From Brachionus plicatilis (lineage: Eukaryota; Rotifera; Eurotatoria; Ploima; Brachionidae): a stretch of 64,000 nucleotides of DNA. This document shows, piece after piece, positions 37,401-48,447 of this stretch (position 1 is its first letter; each line of letters starts with the position of its first letter). The notes beneath the pieces were generated by a model. That model had not been told where the DNA came from and ran no database searches. It saw only the letters and a list, made by a program, of their open reading frames with translations. Made by a program: the position numbers and the translations under genes. The stretch lies in NCBI GenBank assembly GCA_010279815.1, contig QEOQ01000204.1, forward strand, positions 756,297 through 820,296, read 5' to 3'.

Positions 37401-39671
37401 ATTTAAGGTTATAAATGCAGCATTAAGTTTAAACAATGGTCTGATAGTTCAAGCTTGTGGTTCGTACAGACGTGGTAAAGCTACATGTGGCGATGTGGAT
37501 ATTTTGATCACTCATCCAGACAGAAAATCGCACAAAGGAATATACTCTAAGCTCTTAAAATTATTACATGAACAAAGTGAGAAAAAAATTTATTGAAAAA
37601 AAACATTTTAAGTTAGTAAAACAAATCAAAGCTCATCATTTACCAAAAAGTAATCTAAATCATGAAAATTGGCTGCGAGTCCCAAAATCTTGGTTAATTT
37701 TTCCAACTTAGAATCACTCAAATCATAAATTTGATCAAGACTTAAAATATTTTCATCAGCCAACTCATTCCATATGTCTCGAGCTGTTAAGCTCAACGCT
37801 TGTCTGATCAATGGCTTTAATTCACTTAATCTATTTGTTAGTTCACCTGTTATCTCTTCGTAAAAATTTTCAAAGTTTTCATATAACAGACTGTGATTTT
37901 TGACCAAATAGTGCAAGTAGTATTTGGCATCATTTTCATTAAAATCTTTTTGCTTCAAGTGTCTTTCACTATGAGTATATGTCCACAAAAAATGAGATTG
38001 CACCGAAGCCATTGATTCGAATAAAGGCGCATTTTTTGAACAACTATTAAATAAATGTGACTTTATTTCGCCAAATATTTCTTCCAATTTCGATGGTAGT
38101 TTGAATGTTTTGAAATAAATAGAAGATGAAAGACTTCGTCCATGAGATCTGACCTGATGTAAATAGTTTGCCGGTGTATAAATACAGTCGCCACTTCTAA
38201 TTGAAGAATAATACCATTTCATAGAATTGAGAATTTTATATTTGTAAGCATTTATTTTATCCACATCAATTTTTGAGTACCATTCATTTGAACCATTATA
38301 TGATTCAAATAAATCCAATTCTTTTCTCCAACTTGCTTTTTTTTTGTCGTGTTTAGATGGATTTTTTTGTGATGAAAATTGTTCGCTTGGAATTAGAATA
38401 AAATCTTTTCGGCCGTCTAGAACACAATGTAAATTGTGTTCAGGATGTGAGTGTATTAGTGAGCTTGTTTCACCAGCACTTAGCCAGAGATAGGGCTCGA
38501 CCAATTGGGCTATTTTGGGAATGTCCATATTCCAGGTTTTATTAAAATTTTTCACTAACTTTTCAATAATTATTTCATAATTTTTATCTTTTCGACTACA
38601 AAAAGTCGTAAAGGGTCCGCAATTTAACATTCGTGAAATCGGTGCCTCCCTTTGCATTTCTTCTGGCATTATTCCATTCAGGTACCAATCTTCGATTCGG
38701 TACCCTTTTAGAAAATTTGACAACTTAAATTGAGTTTTTTCCTTGTAGCTCTTAAAGTTTTGTTTTCTCTCAGCTAGCTTAATATCAAGATGTCCGTACT
38801 TCTTGTCTAAATAAGAGTCAGTCCACTGTTCGGAGGCCTCAGACCCAAGTACTAATCCTCGTAGCACCACAGGGCGACTTTTTTCTATGTATTTATTCCA
38901 AAATGTTTCTGGTTCAATTACTACAGGCTCTTCGGCTACAGGTGCTTCAGCTCGACTTTGCCAGCCCAGCGGTCTCAAATGACCTGTTGGAATACCATCT
39001 CTTATGTTCAATATTGGCGGAAACGGAATATTAACATTTAAATCTTTCTGAAAACCCGATTGTGATGAATAATGAATGATAAAAATACACATAAAAAGTT
39101 TGAACATTTTTTCTAAGTTTTTAGAAGCACAATTTTTAATATTTAAAGAAGATTCTTTGACTCAATATGTTGCTATTTATAAATATAAATTTTAGATTTT
39201 TTGACTGATGATTTGGTGGTTCAAGAAGAAAATGCTGATATTCAATGCAAATATTTAGGTGTTTGTCGTTTAAATGAAGCCAACAGCCTGGTAATTTTAT
39301 TTTGAATTAAAAGTTAATTTTTTTTTAATATTTTCAAAAAAAGCATAGAAGAATTGATTTAATTGTGGTTCCATTTGATGAGTATGCTTGTGCACTGCTA
39401 TATTTTACTGGCTCAGCTCATTTTAATCGATCAATGAGACATTTGGCCCGCAAATTAGGACTTTCATTATGTGAAAAATCTCTTAATAAAAATGTTATTA
39501 GAAATGTATTATAACAATCAGATGTCTAATGTCTTACAAATATAAAATACTATTTATTTTAAGGGAACAGAAAAAATTAACACCGGAGAAAGATTAGTCG
39601 TCCATTCTGAACAGGATATTTTCAGAGTATTAAATATTCCATATCGGGAACCAGAAGAAAGAGATTTTTAA
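34450..39671 (+). CDS. POLL: DNA polymerase lambda (family X, BRCT-containing)
   Basis: Gap-filling polymerase of base-excision repair and non-homologous end joining, acting in the nucleus. Exons: 34450-35310, 35356-35535, 35583-35711, 37408-37576, 39196-39290, 39344-39505, 39564-39671; about 567 aa, close to the human 575. Domains: BRCT at about residues 22-125 ([13 protein letters not shown] holds the conserved Trp); a Ser/Lys-rich linker; the 8-kDa domain and helix-hairpin-helix ([30 protein letters not shown]); the palm with [18 protein letters not shown] carrying Asp419 and Asp421; the third catalytic Asp483 in [25 protein letters not shown]; and the C-terminus [10 protein letters not shown], matching the usual PYREPAERDW. 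The BRCT plus the end motif point to lambda rather than beta. The third intron holds a miniature transposon and the fourth holds a complete gene on the other strand. A candidate AATAAA lies at 39745-39750. Confidence 0.95.
35800..36298. mobile_element. Tc1/mariner-type MITE in a POLL intron
   Basis: A 499-bp element flanked by TA on both sides (35798-35799, 36299-36300). Terminal inverted repeats of about 115 bp start CAGTGTTTAAAGTTAAACTG and appear identical (35800-35914 against 36184-36298). The arms are rich in TTACGTAA words. There is no coding capacity. The TA duplication and CAGTG ends are typical of Tc1/mariner-like elements. Confidence 0.88.
36301..37407 (+). other. Remainder of POLL intron 3
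   Basis: AT-rich intron sequence right of the miniature element, up to the exon starting [11 protein letters not shown]. Nothing else recognised; a minus-strand frame at 36325-36522 is low-complexity. Confidence 0.75.
37626..39107 (-). CDS. Secretory-pathway JmjC/cupin-8 family protein, nested in a POLL intron
   Basis: Single-exon gene of 493 aa, wholly inside the fourth POLL intron (37577-39195) on the opposite strand. Residues 1-17 ([17 protein letters not shown]) look like a signal peptide and the C-terminus ends LVNDEL, a KDEL-like ER-retrieval signal, so an ER-lumenal place is likely. The cupin/JmjC core runs from about residue 65 ([18 protein letters not shown]) to about 332. In the metal-binding strand, [20 protein letters not shown] reads His219-Ser-His221 where most 2-oxoglutarate oxygenases have HxD/E; the distal His is His317 in [22 protein letters not shown]-terminal helical region follows. 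The family includes hydroxylases and non-catalytic members such as ER-resident JMJD8; I cannot tell which it is. Start: the only upstream ATG giving a signal peptide. Lack of introns suggests a retrocopy or simply an old compact gene. Confidence 0.85.
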   Translation of the reverse strand: MFKLFMCIFIIHYSSQSGFQKDLNVNIPFPPILNIRDGIPTGHLRPLGWQSRAEAPVAEEPVVIEPETFWNKYIEKSRPVVLRGLVLGSEASEQWTDSYLDKKYGHLDIKLAERKQNFKSYKEKTQFKLSNFLKGYRIEDWYLNGIMPEEMQREAPISRMLNCGPFTTFCSRKDKNYEIIIEKLVKNFNKTWNMDIPKIAQLVEPYLWLSAGETSSLIHSHPEHNLHCVLDGRKDFILIPSEQFSSQKNPSKHDKKKASWRKELDLFESYNGSNEWYSKIDVDKINAYKYKILNSMKWYYSSIRSGDCIYTPANYLHQVRSHGRSLSSSIYFKTFKLPSKLEEIFGEIKSHLFNSCSKNAPLFESMASVQSHFLWTYTHSERHLKQKDFNENDAKYYLHYLVKNHSLLYENFENFYEEITGELTNRLSELKPLIRQALSLTARDIWNELADENILSLDQIYDLSDSKLEKLTKILGLAANFHDLDYFLVNDEL

Positions 39672-41065
39672 AGCTATTGGAGTGAAATATTTTTTACCAA
39701 AAATTGTAATTTAATCAACTTTTTAAATCGGTTTTTAAAAATTAAATAAATATTTATTTTATATAAAAAAAATCCCAAAATTGTTTTTAATTTGAAGATT
39801 TCATCACTTTTTTAGGGAATCTGTTTAAAAAAACTAAAATGGTTGCTAAGGTGGGAAATTTCATTTTTATTTAAAAAAAATTTTCTTTCCAAATTTTAAT
39901 AATAGCTTTTGAAAGTAAGAATCTCGATCAAATCAGTAAAATCTTATTCATGAATAGAATTTTTTAACTTTATCTAATCTTAAAATTAAATTTAAATAGC
40001 CGGCAAGATTAAGTTAATTTTTTTAAAAACTGTAATTAATTAAGTTCAAAAAATTCTAAACGAATTTTTTTGATTTTTTTCAATTTTTTTCGAATTCCGC
40101 ATTTCAAATTTATCATTAGAAAAAAATTTTAGCTTATTGAACTTGTTCTTCTCGACTTATCAACTTTAGTTTGTTTATATCTTTTGAAATACGACAATAC
40201 AATAAAATCATAAACATGTTAAACAGAAAAAATCTTTCGCTCCTTTTAAATAAATATTTTCATATAGAAATCTAAAATTCAATCTATATAAAATTTATAT
40301 AAAATTAGCCAAACAAAATAAAATTACAAATTTTTTTTATTCAATAAATTTTTGCTAAAAGAGCGGGAAACTGCAAGCATTTTTCAGAATGACAAAATAT
40401 TTATAAGTCTAAAATTCCTTTTTTATAAAAAAAGAGCTCCAATTTAACATTGTTTTTTTTAGATTATACCTTTTAGACATAAATTATTCACTTTCTAAGA
40501 AATTACATCTATCAAATGGAATTACTATTATTATTTTACATTCTTCAATTTAAAATTATTTAAATAAATTTTCTAATATAAACAAAATAAAAATAACTCT
40601 TTTGTTCAATATCGAATCAATTTTTTAAGAATAATTTCAAACTTAAATTTTTTTAAACACATCTAAACCAACTCAATGCGAGAAATTTAAAATTTAATTT
40701 AATTACAAGACTTAAGAGTCTATTTAGAAAATATTAGAGCAAAAAATTATATACACATATTATTATATTATAGAACTTTATTTTTAAAACCTAATTTTTA
40801 ATAATTTAATTATCTATGGCTATCCAAAAACCATTTTGGTGCTATAAGTTTTCTAACACAATATGTTAAATTAGTTCTTTCTTTCCGAAACGAAGGTGAA
40901 TTTTCATAATTTAAGATATTTTTCATAATTTGAAAAATTTTATTCGAATTTGTTTAAAAAATTTAATTTAAAAATTATTTAATAATAATTATTATTTTAT
41001 ATCGAATCAAGGAAAGTTGACGAATTTATAAACTCAAACATTTGAATAGAAAGTAAATTTCTAAA
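39672..41065. other. Intergenic region POLL to SECISBP2
   Basis: About 1.4 kb of AT-rich DNA with no supportable frame. Contains the POLL 3' UTR and presumably the SECISBP2 promoter. Confidence 0.7.
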
Positions 41066-44000
41066 ATGAAGTCGCTTTCTCCAAATGCTCAAGAGTTTGT
41101 GCCTCTTTCTTTAAAAAATCAAAATATGGCCCAACAACAGCCTATGCAGACATATTTTATGGATCCGAATTCAGTGGCTGTTTACAACATTGGGTATCAA
41201 AATTTGGAATTTAATTACCAAATACCACCAAATTATCAATTTTACCCTTCAAATCAAATGTTTGTTCCACCATTGGGATCTACCTTTAATTCTAGCCAAC
41301 ATACTCATATAAATCAAAACCAAGGAAATCAAACAAGAAAGCCTTGGAACAAATTTAAACAGAAAGAATTCAAAATAGTAGACACAACCTTGAATATGAA
41401 TACGCACGAATTCCCTGCTTTGACCCCCAACGATAAGCCAAATGTAATTTCAACAATTAATATGACTCATTTTGCAAAAGCAAAGGAAAATGCCGAAAAA
41501 AAATTAAAAGAAACTGAAGAAAATAAGCAGATTTCGGTAGAGATACCTAATCCTCGTACAGCCCGAACGTTTAAGGACGCTATTTTAGCACCAGCAAATT
41601 CGACTATAAGTACTCAACAAGTAGAAAATGATCAAAATTGTGAGCAATCGAAGAAAAAAAAATCAAAAACCAAAAAAAAGTCTAAAAAGGAAGAAATTCC
41701 AAAAGATGATAAATCAAATCAAGCAATGATCGTTGGTCAAAATTTTACCCTGAACACAAATGATTTTCCTGATTTGAGTTGTTCTTTAAGAATTGATTCA
41801 AATAAATCTCTGGTTGAAGAAAAACAATTTAGTGATGCATATTCAAGCGGTAAGGTTTTCTCTTTTTTAAATAACTGTTTAAATCAAGTCATTTTTCATA
41901 AATCATTTCTTTTTAAATTATTTGGACTATTCATGATTTTTACTCACTAAGCATTTCATTTTATTAAGATAGGATAAACTTTACTTAACTTTTTTTTGAA
42001 AATAACTTTTTGTTTGTTTGGACGATTGGTCACATGATGATTCATTTGACAAATGGAATAAATTAGTTAAAAATTCGCTTAAAATCTGCAAAAGAAGACT
42101 GTCCTTTGTAGAACTTAAAATAAATAAATATTAAATTTTTTCACCTAATTTTTATTTTTTTTATATGTTTTTATGTGATGAATCGCTTTGTGATCATTCG
42201 CCCTTAACCTGTTTATGATCAAAAAAAAATTTTCTTATATTTAGGAAGGAATATTAAGATGACTGTAATAGTGTTTCATGCAAGCAAAGTTACTTAAGTA
42301 TAGGAAAACATACTGCCCATTATGTAACCATGATGTAATTTTGTAATGGTTTGTGCTAAAGAAATAATCTAGAAAGAAAATTCAAGCATATTTGAAAATA
42401 GCAATTCAGATAAAGATTAATCAAAAAAAAATACGTCTCGCTCCACAGGTCTCCTGCTGTAGCTTATTATTATTATTATTATTATTATTAAATATGGTAA
42501 CCTAGTCTAACCGGGTGACCATATTTTTTTTAATTGCTTATTTCTCACCCATTTTGTTCAAAAACTTCAAAAATAGTCACCCAATTTTCCCGAATTTTTT
42601 GAGTAACCCCTTTAGCTCCGCGGTTAATTATGTGAGGTCCAAAAGGGTTAAAGCGGTTAACCCGATTACACCTAAAATTGTATACAATTAGCCCAAAATT
42701 TAACCCCAAAAAAAGAATTTTAACCCTTTTAACCCATTTGATATTTAGGAAGAAAATTTTTTGAATTTTTTAATAAAATTATTTAATTCATTTAATTTAA
42801 TTTATTCGAAACAGAACAAAGGTGAATTCAAAAAAAAGTAAAAGTTAATCTTTACAATCATCACATAAAAATTCTTTTTTTGTTTTTTTTTAAAATTCTT
42901 TTGACAAACAACTAAAACAAACCCAATTTGAGCACTTTTCACAAGATAACCATTTTGGCGTGTTTTCTTTCTCTTCAGCCATCTTTGTTTCACATGAGCT
43001 ACACAATATTTCGGATTTTGATAAGTTATCATTTTAATCTGGTGTTAATTTGCTTTCAACAAGCTTTCGTGGTCGTCCTCTTCCTCTTCCAGTTCCTTTT
43101 TTAGCTATTTTGGCATTTTTGGCCTCTTCTTGTTCTTATTTTGCTTATTACTATTTACATCACTGATTGTGTATTTTAGATTTTGTACAGTATAATTTTT
43201 TTTTTAGATTGAATTTCTTTTTTCTGTGACATTTTTAGCTTATTTTTAAACAATTTGCTTTTTTTATGTTTGAAATAAAAACTCGGCTTTAAAAAAAAAA
43301 ATTTTTGAGAGTGAGAGAGAGAAAATAATTTTACAATTTTTTAATTATTAGAAAATATCGTCACTGCATTTTTATAGTCTTATTCGGTTAAATGGGTTAA
43401 ATAGAATCTTATTTGGACTAATTGGGTGATTTTTTTGACTAATAGGGTTAAATCTATTTAACCTTTTAAGCCCTAAAAAAAACCCCATTAGATGAAGCCC
43501 TAAGGACATTTCCTAAAGTTCTAAAAAAATTCTCTTAGATACTTTAGCATGTGCTGAATCTAACAAGCGAAATAGGTTAGAGCTTAAGTATTACCTAGGG
43601 CCTTAAAGCACCCTTCTCCCGAATCACTAATTCGAGGCTTTTTCACCTTATTAGGCGTAGTCGAACTTTAAGAGAAAAAAAAGCATATAACGATTTTTTT
43701 TTTAAATATTTCACACATATCATTCGATTTCTCTCCTCGAGTTCTACATATCAAGATATTTTTTTAGGTAGTAGCTTTAAAAATGAAGGAGATATAGGGG
43801 TTTTTCAAATTCGTTCACCCTATTAACCCATAACCCCTTTAGACTAGGTTACCATATATTTATTTGTTTTAACTTTTAAATAGTTTTCTTTTTTGAACTG
43901 GAAAGTTTTTTTTAAAATGATTATTGGCCTTTTTAAGCATTTATAAAGCATTTTAAAGATTTAAAAAGATCTTTAATTTTAACAAATACAAGTAAAGAAT

Positions 44001-47000
44001 GTACAGCAATGTTAGTTGAACTAATATATCATTTAAGTACCGGAATAAAACTTCGATAAGTTGAAAAAAATATCAAAATTTGACACGAAATTGGTTAACT
44101 GAGAAATTAAGCAATGAAAATAAAATTTTCGTACTAAAAAAAATTTTTGAAAAAAAAATTAATAATTTAACTAGTTCTGTGTTTAAAAATGACTTTAAAC
44201 CCTAAAAAATGGTTTCTTAAGCATTCTTTAGCAGAATTGAGAAAAAATAGAAGATTTTCATTTTTAACTATTTTATTTATTTATTTTAATTAAATTTTAT
44301 TTTAATTTTCTGGAATCTCTTTTATAAATTGAAAATTGAATTTGTTACAATTAACTCACAAATTTAACACAATTCTTTTTCTATTTAAAAATCTAAATTT
44401 AAAATTTTTAGTTTTTATTTAAGATTTAATTTTCTGATAAAACCTTTAAATTTTGGCAACACAGTTAAACAGTAAAATTTTTTAAGCTGAGATGTATAAT
44501 TTGTGAATGTCATTCAATCATATCTTTTTTTAAACAAATTCGTTGGTCAAAAATTAAATTTTTTTTTTAAATTTATTTATGAAATTTACGCATTATTGCA
44601 TTTCTTTCATTCATGTCCTGATAAAGTAATATAAATGCGGTCCAAATTGACCATGGATTTTAGCGCAGCTTATTTTAAATTTTATTTAACTTTTATTCAA
44701 TTAATAGAATTAATAATTTAATTATTTATCAAACAAGCCAAAAATTTTTTTTTTATAATTTCGATTTTATTTCGGTCTCAGATAAAATGTTTGATCAAAT
44801 ATTCACATAATTTTTACTATGGAATATTTTTATTTTTTAAATCTTTATAAAAAATTAACTATATAAACAAAATTATTTTCCTTTAAATGATTAAAAATAA
44901 TATCAAAGAATTACATTTTTTATTTTATTTTAAAGATTAAATTTTTTAGCTAAATTAACATGAGTCCTCAATTTATTTTTAATGTTAGTCAATTTAAGAC
45001 GCAACAATGGATGCCAGCATAGTTAAGCTGCATAAAAATTCACAATTAAGCGAAATAAATAAGCAGGCAAAGCCGAATTCAAAAAAAAATCACCAACCAT
45101 TGACCATAGAATTTGCCAATATGATTTCAGCTTTACAAAAAGGCCAAAATTTCCAGCGAAATAATCAAATAAAAATTCAAGCAAAAGCAGTTGCGAATCT
45201 TTTTCCAAATCGTCAAGAAAAAAGTATGTCTATGCAATTAACAAATCCACTTGATTCTAGTTCAACAGTAAAACGAGGAAAAGAAAGAGAAAAACCTAAA
45301 TCCAAAAAAAAAAGTACATTAAAAAAAATAATCCTTCGAGAACGTGAAGAAAAACGAAAAAAAAGAGACGATTTGGAAAAATCAGATCATTTTGATGACA
45401 CTGCTTCGCTGCCAAATCTGAGCTATTTATTCTCAAGTCCGAAAACTGAACTAACTGTTCAGAACGATCCAGAAGATGATTTAGAAACAAACAAATCTGA
45501 TTATGAAGACTCTGACATCAACAACGAAATTCTATCTCCCATAAGTCAGCCATCACCTATAAGCATTAATGGATACAACCCTAGTCCTTACGCTGCTTTG
45601 GATTTTTCAGATTATCCGATATCTTTGGAAAAACTAGAAGAACAAGTAAAGCAAAAAATACATAGTCGAAAATTCCGCGAGTACTGCAACCAAATAATCA
45701 GCAAAGACATAGATGAAATTTGTCTTACTTTATTGCAAGAAATTGCTCGATTCCAAGACAGGCTCTATCAAAAATTTCCAAATAAAGTAATATTATTAAC
45801 TAAAAAATTTTCTTGTCAATCTTATGATCAGTGAAAAATGATTCACCAAATTATTCCTTAACTAAAAAATTAAAATTAAAAATTTATTTATGAGGATCTA
45901 AAAAATAATAAAATATTATTGTTGCTCAATACAAGAAACAATCTATATATTTTAATTATTTTTTCCATTATTAATAAATTTAGTCAAACATTTTCAAAAT
46001 AATTAAAATTATAATGAATCTATTATTAGAAGTACAGTACCATTTAAAACCAACTTGTGCATTTTCTTTCCTCAACTCTTCCTTTCCTTTCCTAAGAGTT
46101 GAAGAAAGGAATAGTCGAGGAAAAGAAAAGTTAAGGGAAGGAAGAGTTGAGGAAAAGGAAATGTACAAGTTAGTTTTAAATGGTACTGTACTTCTAATAA
46201 TAGATTCATTATAATTTTAATAATTTTGAAAATTTTTGACTAAATTTATTAATAATGTGTTTAGCTCGGTTTATTTCAGACCATGATTAATAGCTTTGTC
46301 TTTCAAAATTTTATCGAATTTAGCTTCAAAAAATATTTATTTATTTTTTTTAAAATTTTTAATTGATTTAATTCTTTTAATAAAGAATTAATTTTAATAA
46401 TAAATATTTTATTTTTAAAATATCACTTAATCCTGAAATTTCTGAGACACACTAAAGCTAAAATTTATTTTGATTTAATTTTTAGGCTAAAAACAAACGT
46501 CGTTATGTAATGGGGATTCGCGAAGTGACCAAACATTTAAAGCTCCAAAAATTAAAATGTGTAATAATAGCTCCCAATTGTGAAAAAATTGAATCCAAAG
46601 GTGGCCTAGATGATGCAATAAATTCAATAATTCAAATAGCGATGGATCAAAATATTCCATTTTTGTTTGCTTTGGGGCGCAAAGATTTGGGAAAAGCGGT
46701 CAGAAAATTGGTACCCATATCAGTCATTGGAATTTTCGATTATAGTGGTGCTGAAGAACACTTTAAACGACTAGTTGAATTAGCAAATAATGCTAAATTG
46801 GCATACCAAGACATGGTTGAGGACCTCGAAAAAGAGGAATGTGAAAATTTTATTTGTCAACCAAAAGAAAAGGCTGAAAATTTGCCAACTAATTTTATGC
46901 CAAAGATACCGAGCCATATGGCTCATTCGAGAACTCCGTCCAATGGTTCCAATATTTCAATTGATCCTATTTACCAGATGAACTATCATACTCATTCTCG

Positions 47001-47427
47001 TAGTGCTTCTGGAAACTTCAACTATGGTCATACGACTTTGAATGGTGGTCATTCTAGAACTGCTTCAGGTGGAGGCCTAGGCGCCGCTGGTCTTAATTTA
47101 GATCTCTTGGTCGGCAACAAAAATTGGACACATTCAAGAACTCCTTCGAATTGCAGCAATAATTCTTATATGAGCCGAGTTTCTGAACCTATATCAGAGA
47201 TAAATTACGATGTAAGTTCAGCCCAAGCAGCTGTTCAATTTTATAGCGAACAAGTGAGACAAGAAATGAAGGAAAATGATTCTTCAAACCACACAACTTG
47301 TGAAGAAGTGAATACAAACGACGAAGATCTTGACAATGAAAAAGTGTCAGCTTCATTGAGTAATTTACATTTAGGATGCATAAATGAAATTGATGCTGGT
47401 AATGAGGCGGACACCGAAGAAAGATAA
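41066..47427 (+). CDS. SECISBP2: SECIS-binding protein 2 (SBP2 / SBP2L type)
   Basis: RNA-binding factor that binds the SECIS hairpin in selenoprotein mRNAs and delivers selenocysteinyl-tRNA decoding to ribosomes. Exons: 41066-41849, 44999-45786, 46486-47427; phases agree (1 then 0), about 837 aa, close to the human 854. The N-terminus is disordered (SPNAQEFVPLS and twice an FPALTP/FPDL-type motif) with a Lys-rich nuclear-type patch (KKKKSKTKKKSKK). Exon 2 ends in the SECIS-interaction region: DYPISLEKLEEQVKQKIHSR then KFREYCNQIISKDID. Exon 3 opens with the L7Ae-type domain: KRRYVMGIREVTKHLKLQKL, CVIIAPNCEKIESKGGLDD, NIPFLFALGRKDLGKAV, ISVIGIFDYSGAEEHFKRLV. The tail has repeated HSRTPSN/HSRTASG motifs, likely phosphorylated. 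Its presence predicts that the organism makes selenoproteins. I cannot separate SBP2 from its paralogue SBP2L by eye. Confidence 0.93.
41850..42462 (+). other. 5' part of SECISBP2 intron 1
   Basis: AT-rich intron sequence from the GTAAGG donor to the microsatellite. No exon with consistent phase found. Confidence 0.7.
42463..42491 (+). repeat. (TTA)n microsatellite
   Basis: About nine TTA units immediately left of the transposon at 42495, following a short GC-richer word (CTCCACAGGTCTCCTGCTG). Confidence 0.85.
42495..43854 (-). mobile_element. Decayed TA-flanked DNA transposon with transposase 3' remnant
   Basis: A 1360-bp unit with 16-bp terminal inverted repeats TGGTAACCTAGTCTAA and TA on both sides. 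Many subterminal GGGTTAA/TTAACCC words lie within about 400 bp of each end. On the minus strand, about 43137-42890, a frame reads KKGTGRGRGRPRKLVES (AT-hook), a stop after SKLTPD, then CSSCETKMAEEKENTPKWLS with CEKCSNWVCFSCL, a Cys-pair zinc-binding pattern like the C-terminus of pogo-type DDE transposases, then a stop. Most of the transposase is missing, so it cannot move by itself. It sits in SECISBP2 intron 1. Confidence 0.78.
43857..44998 (+). other. 3' part of SECISBP2 intron 1
   Basis: AT-rich DNA between the transposon and exon 2. Nothing recognised. Confidence 0.7.
45966..46257. repeat. Long near-perfect palindrome in SECISBP2 intron 2
   Basis: Arms of about 120 bp (45966-46085 and 46138-46257) around a short purine/pyrimidine-rich loop. 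Landmarks: CATTATTAATAAATTTAGTC on the left and its complement at the right end; AGTACAGTACCATTTAAAAC against GTTTTAAATGGTACTGTACT. Overlapping open frames on both strands are by-products of the palindrome. Probably a foldback MITE; no clear target duplication. Confidence 0.85.
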
Positions 47428-48447
47428 AATAATATTTAAAATTAAAAGAGTTTTAACAGTGATGACTTTATTTTTATTTGTTTTTTATTTTTAAATTTCG
47501 ATGGAAAGAAAATTTTTTTTATTAAAAAAATAGAATTTTAGCTTAAATCGAAATTAGTATTTCATGGTACAGTAAATTATTATTTTGTTGCTCTAAGACT
47601 TGTACCACTATTGATGAGTGCTAATACCGGGACTTCGGATAGAAAGCTAAATTTCGGTAAAAAAAAATAAAAAAAATCAAATATTTTTAAGGTCTTTTAA
47701 TTTATATAATAAATTATAAATTTTAAATTAGAAGATAAAATTTACCGTTATCACTTTTGCTAAATTTTGATATCAAACAATTATTTTAATTTAATTATTT
47801 AATGAAATGAACAAAGCAAAAAGTTAAGGTTGTTAAGATACTTAAATTGAATTTATTTAGAGAATAAGCCGCATTTTTACTAATTAAATTTTTTACGGTA
47901 ATTTGAATTGTTCAAATAGTGATTCTAAAATATAAATTTTTTAACATTAAATTAGCAATGTAAGTTTAGTTAGTAAATTTAGACATTTTCAGAACTAAAA
48001 AGAATAATATAAAAAAATTTAATCTTGTTTTGAAAGATATTATACAAATTACTCCATTATTTTAAGGACAAAAATAAATTTCAGGCATTTTTTCAAATAC
48101 TAATTATTTTTAAAAAATGATAATATATAAATTTTTATTTTCTCTTTTAGAATATTTTATTTCAAATTTTCAAAGTTGAAATTTTCCTTTTTTTAATTCA
48201 AAATAATTCTTTATTCCATTTTAAAAATCGGTTTAATATTAGGTAAAATAAAAAATTACCAATCTTTACTTTTCTCATTTTATAAAAGATATTGTTGAGA
48301 TTCAATAAAGGCGTAAATTCCTTTCACGTAAAATCTCCTTAATTTGAGTAAAAAATTTAATTAAAATCATTTAATGTAATGACTTACATTCAAACTATTT
48401 AATGTATAAGGAAAATACAAAAGAATAATTTTTTGATTAAAGAATTA
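47428..48447. other. Intergenic region SECISBP2 to exonuclease gene
   Basis: About 1 kb of AT-rich DNA holding a 3' UTR and a promoter. No supportable gene or RNA. Confidence 0.65.

Noticed and set aside
46014..46214. Overlapping ORFs on both strands in SECISBP2 intron 2
   Set aside because: By-product of the palindrome; the same peptide is read from both strands.
47428..47650. A SECIS hairpin in the SECISBP2 3' flank
   Set aside because: ATGA and TGAT-like words occur, but no ATGA...AA...TGAT arrangement with a supporting stem was found.
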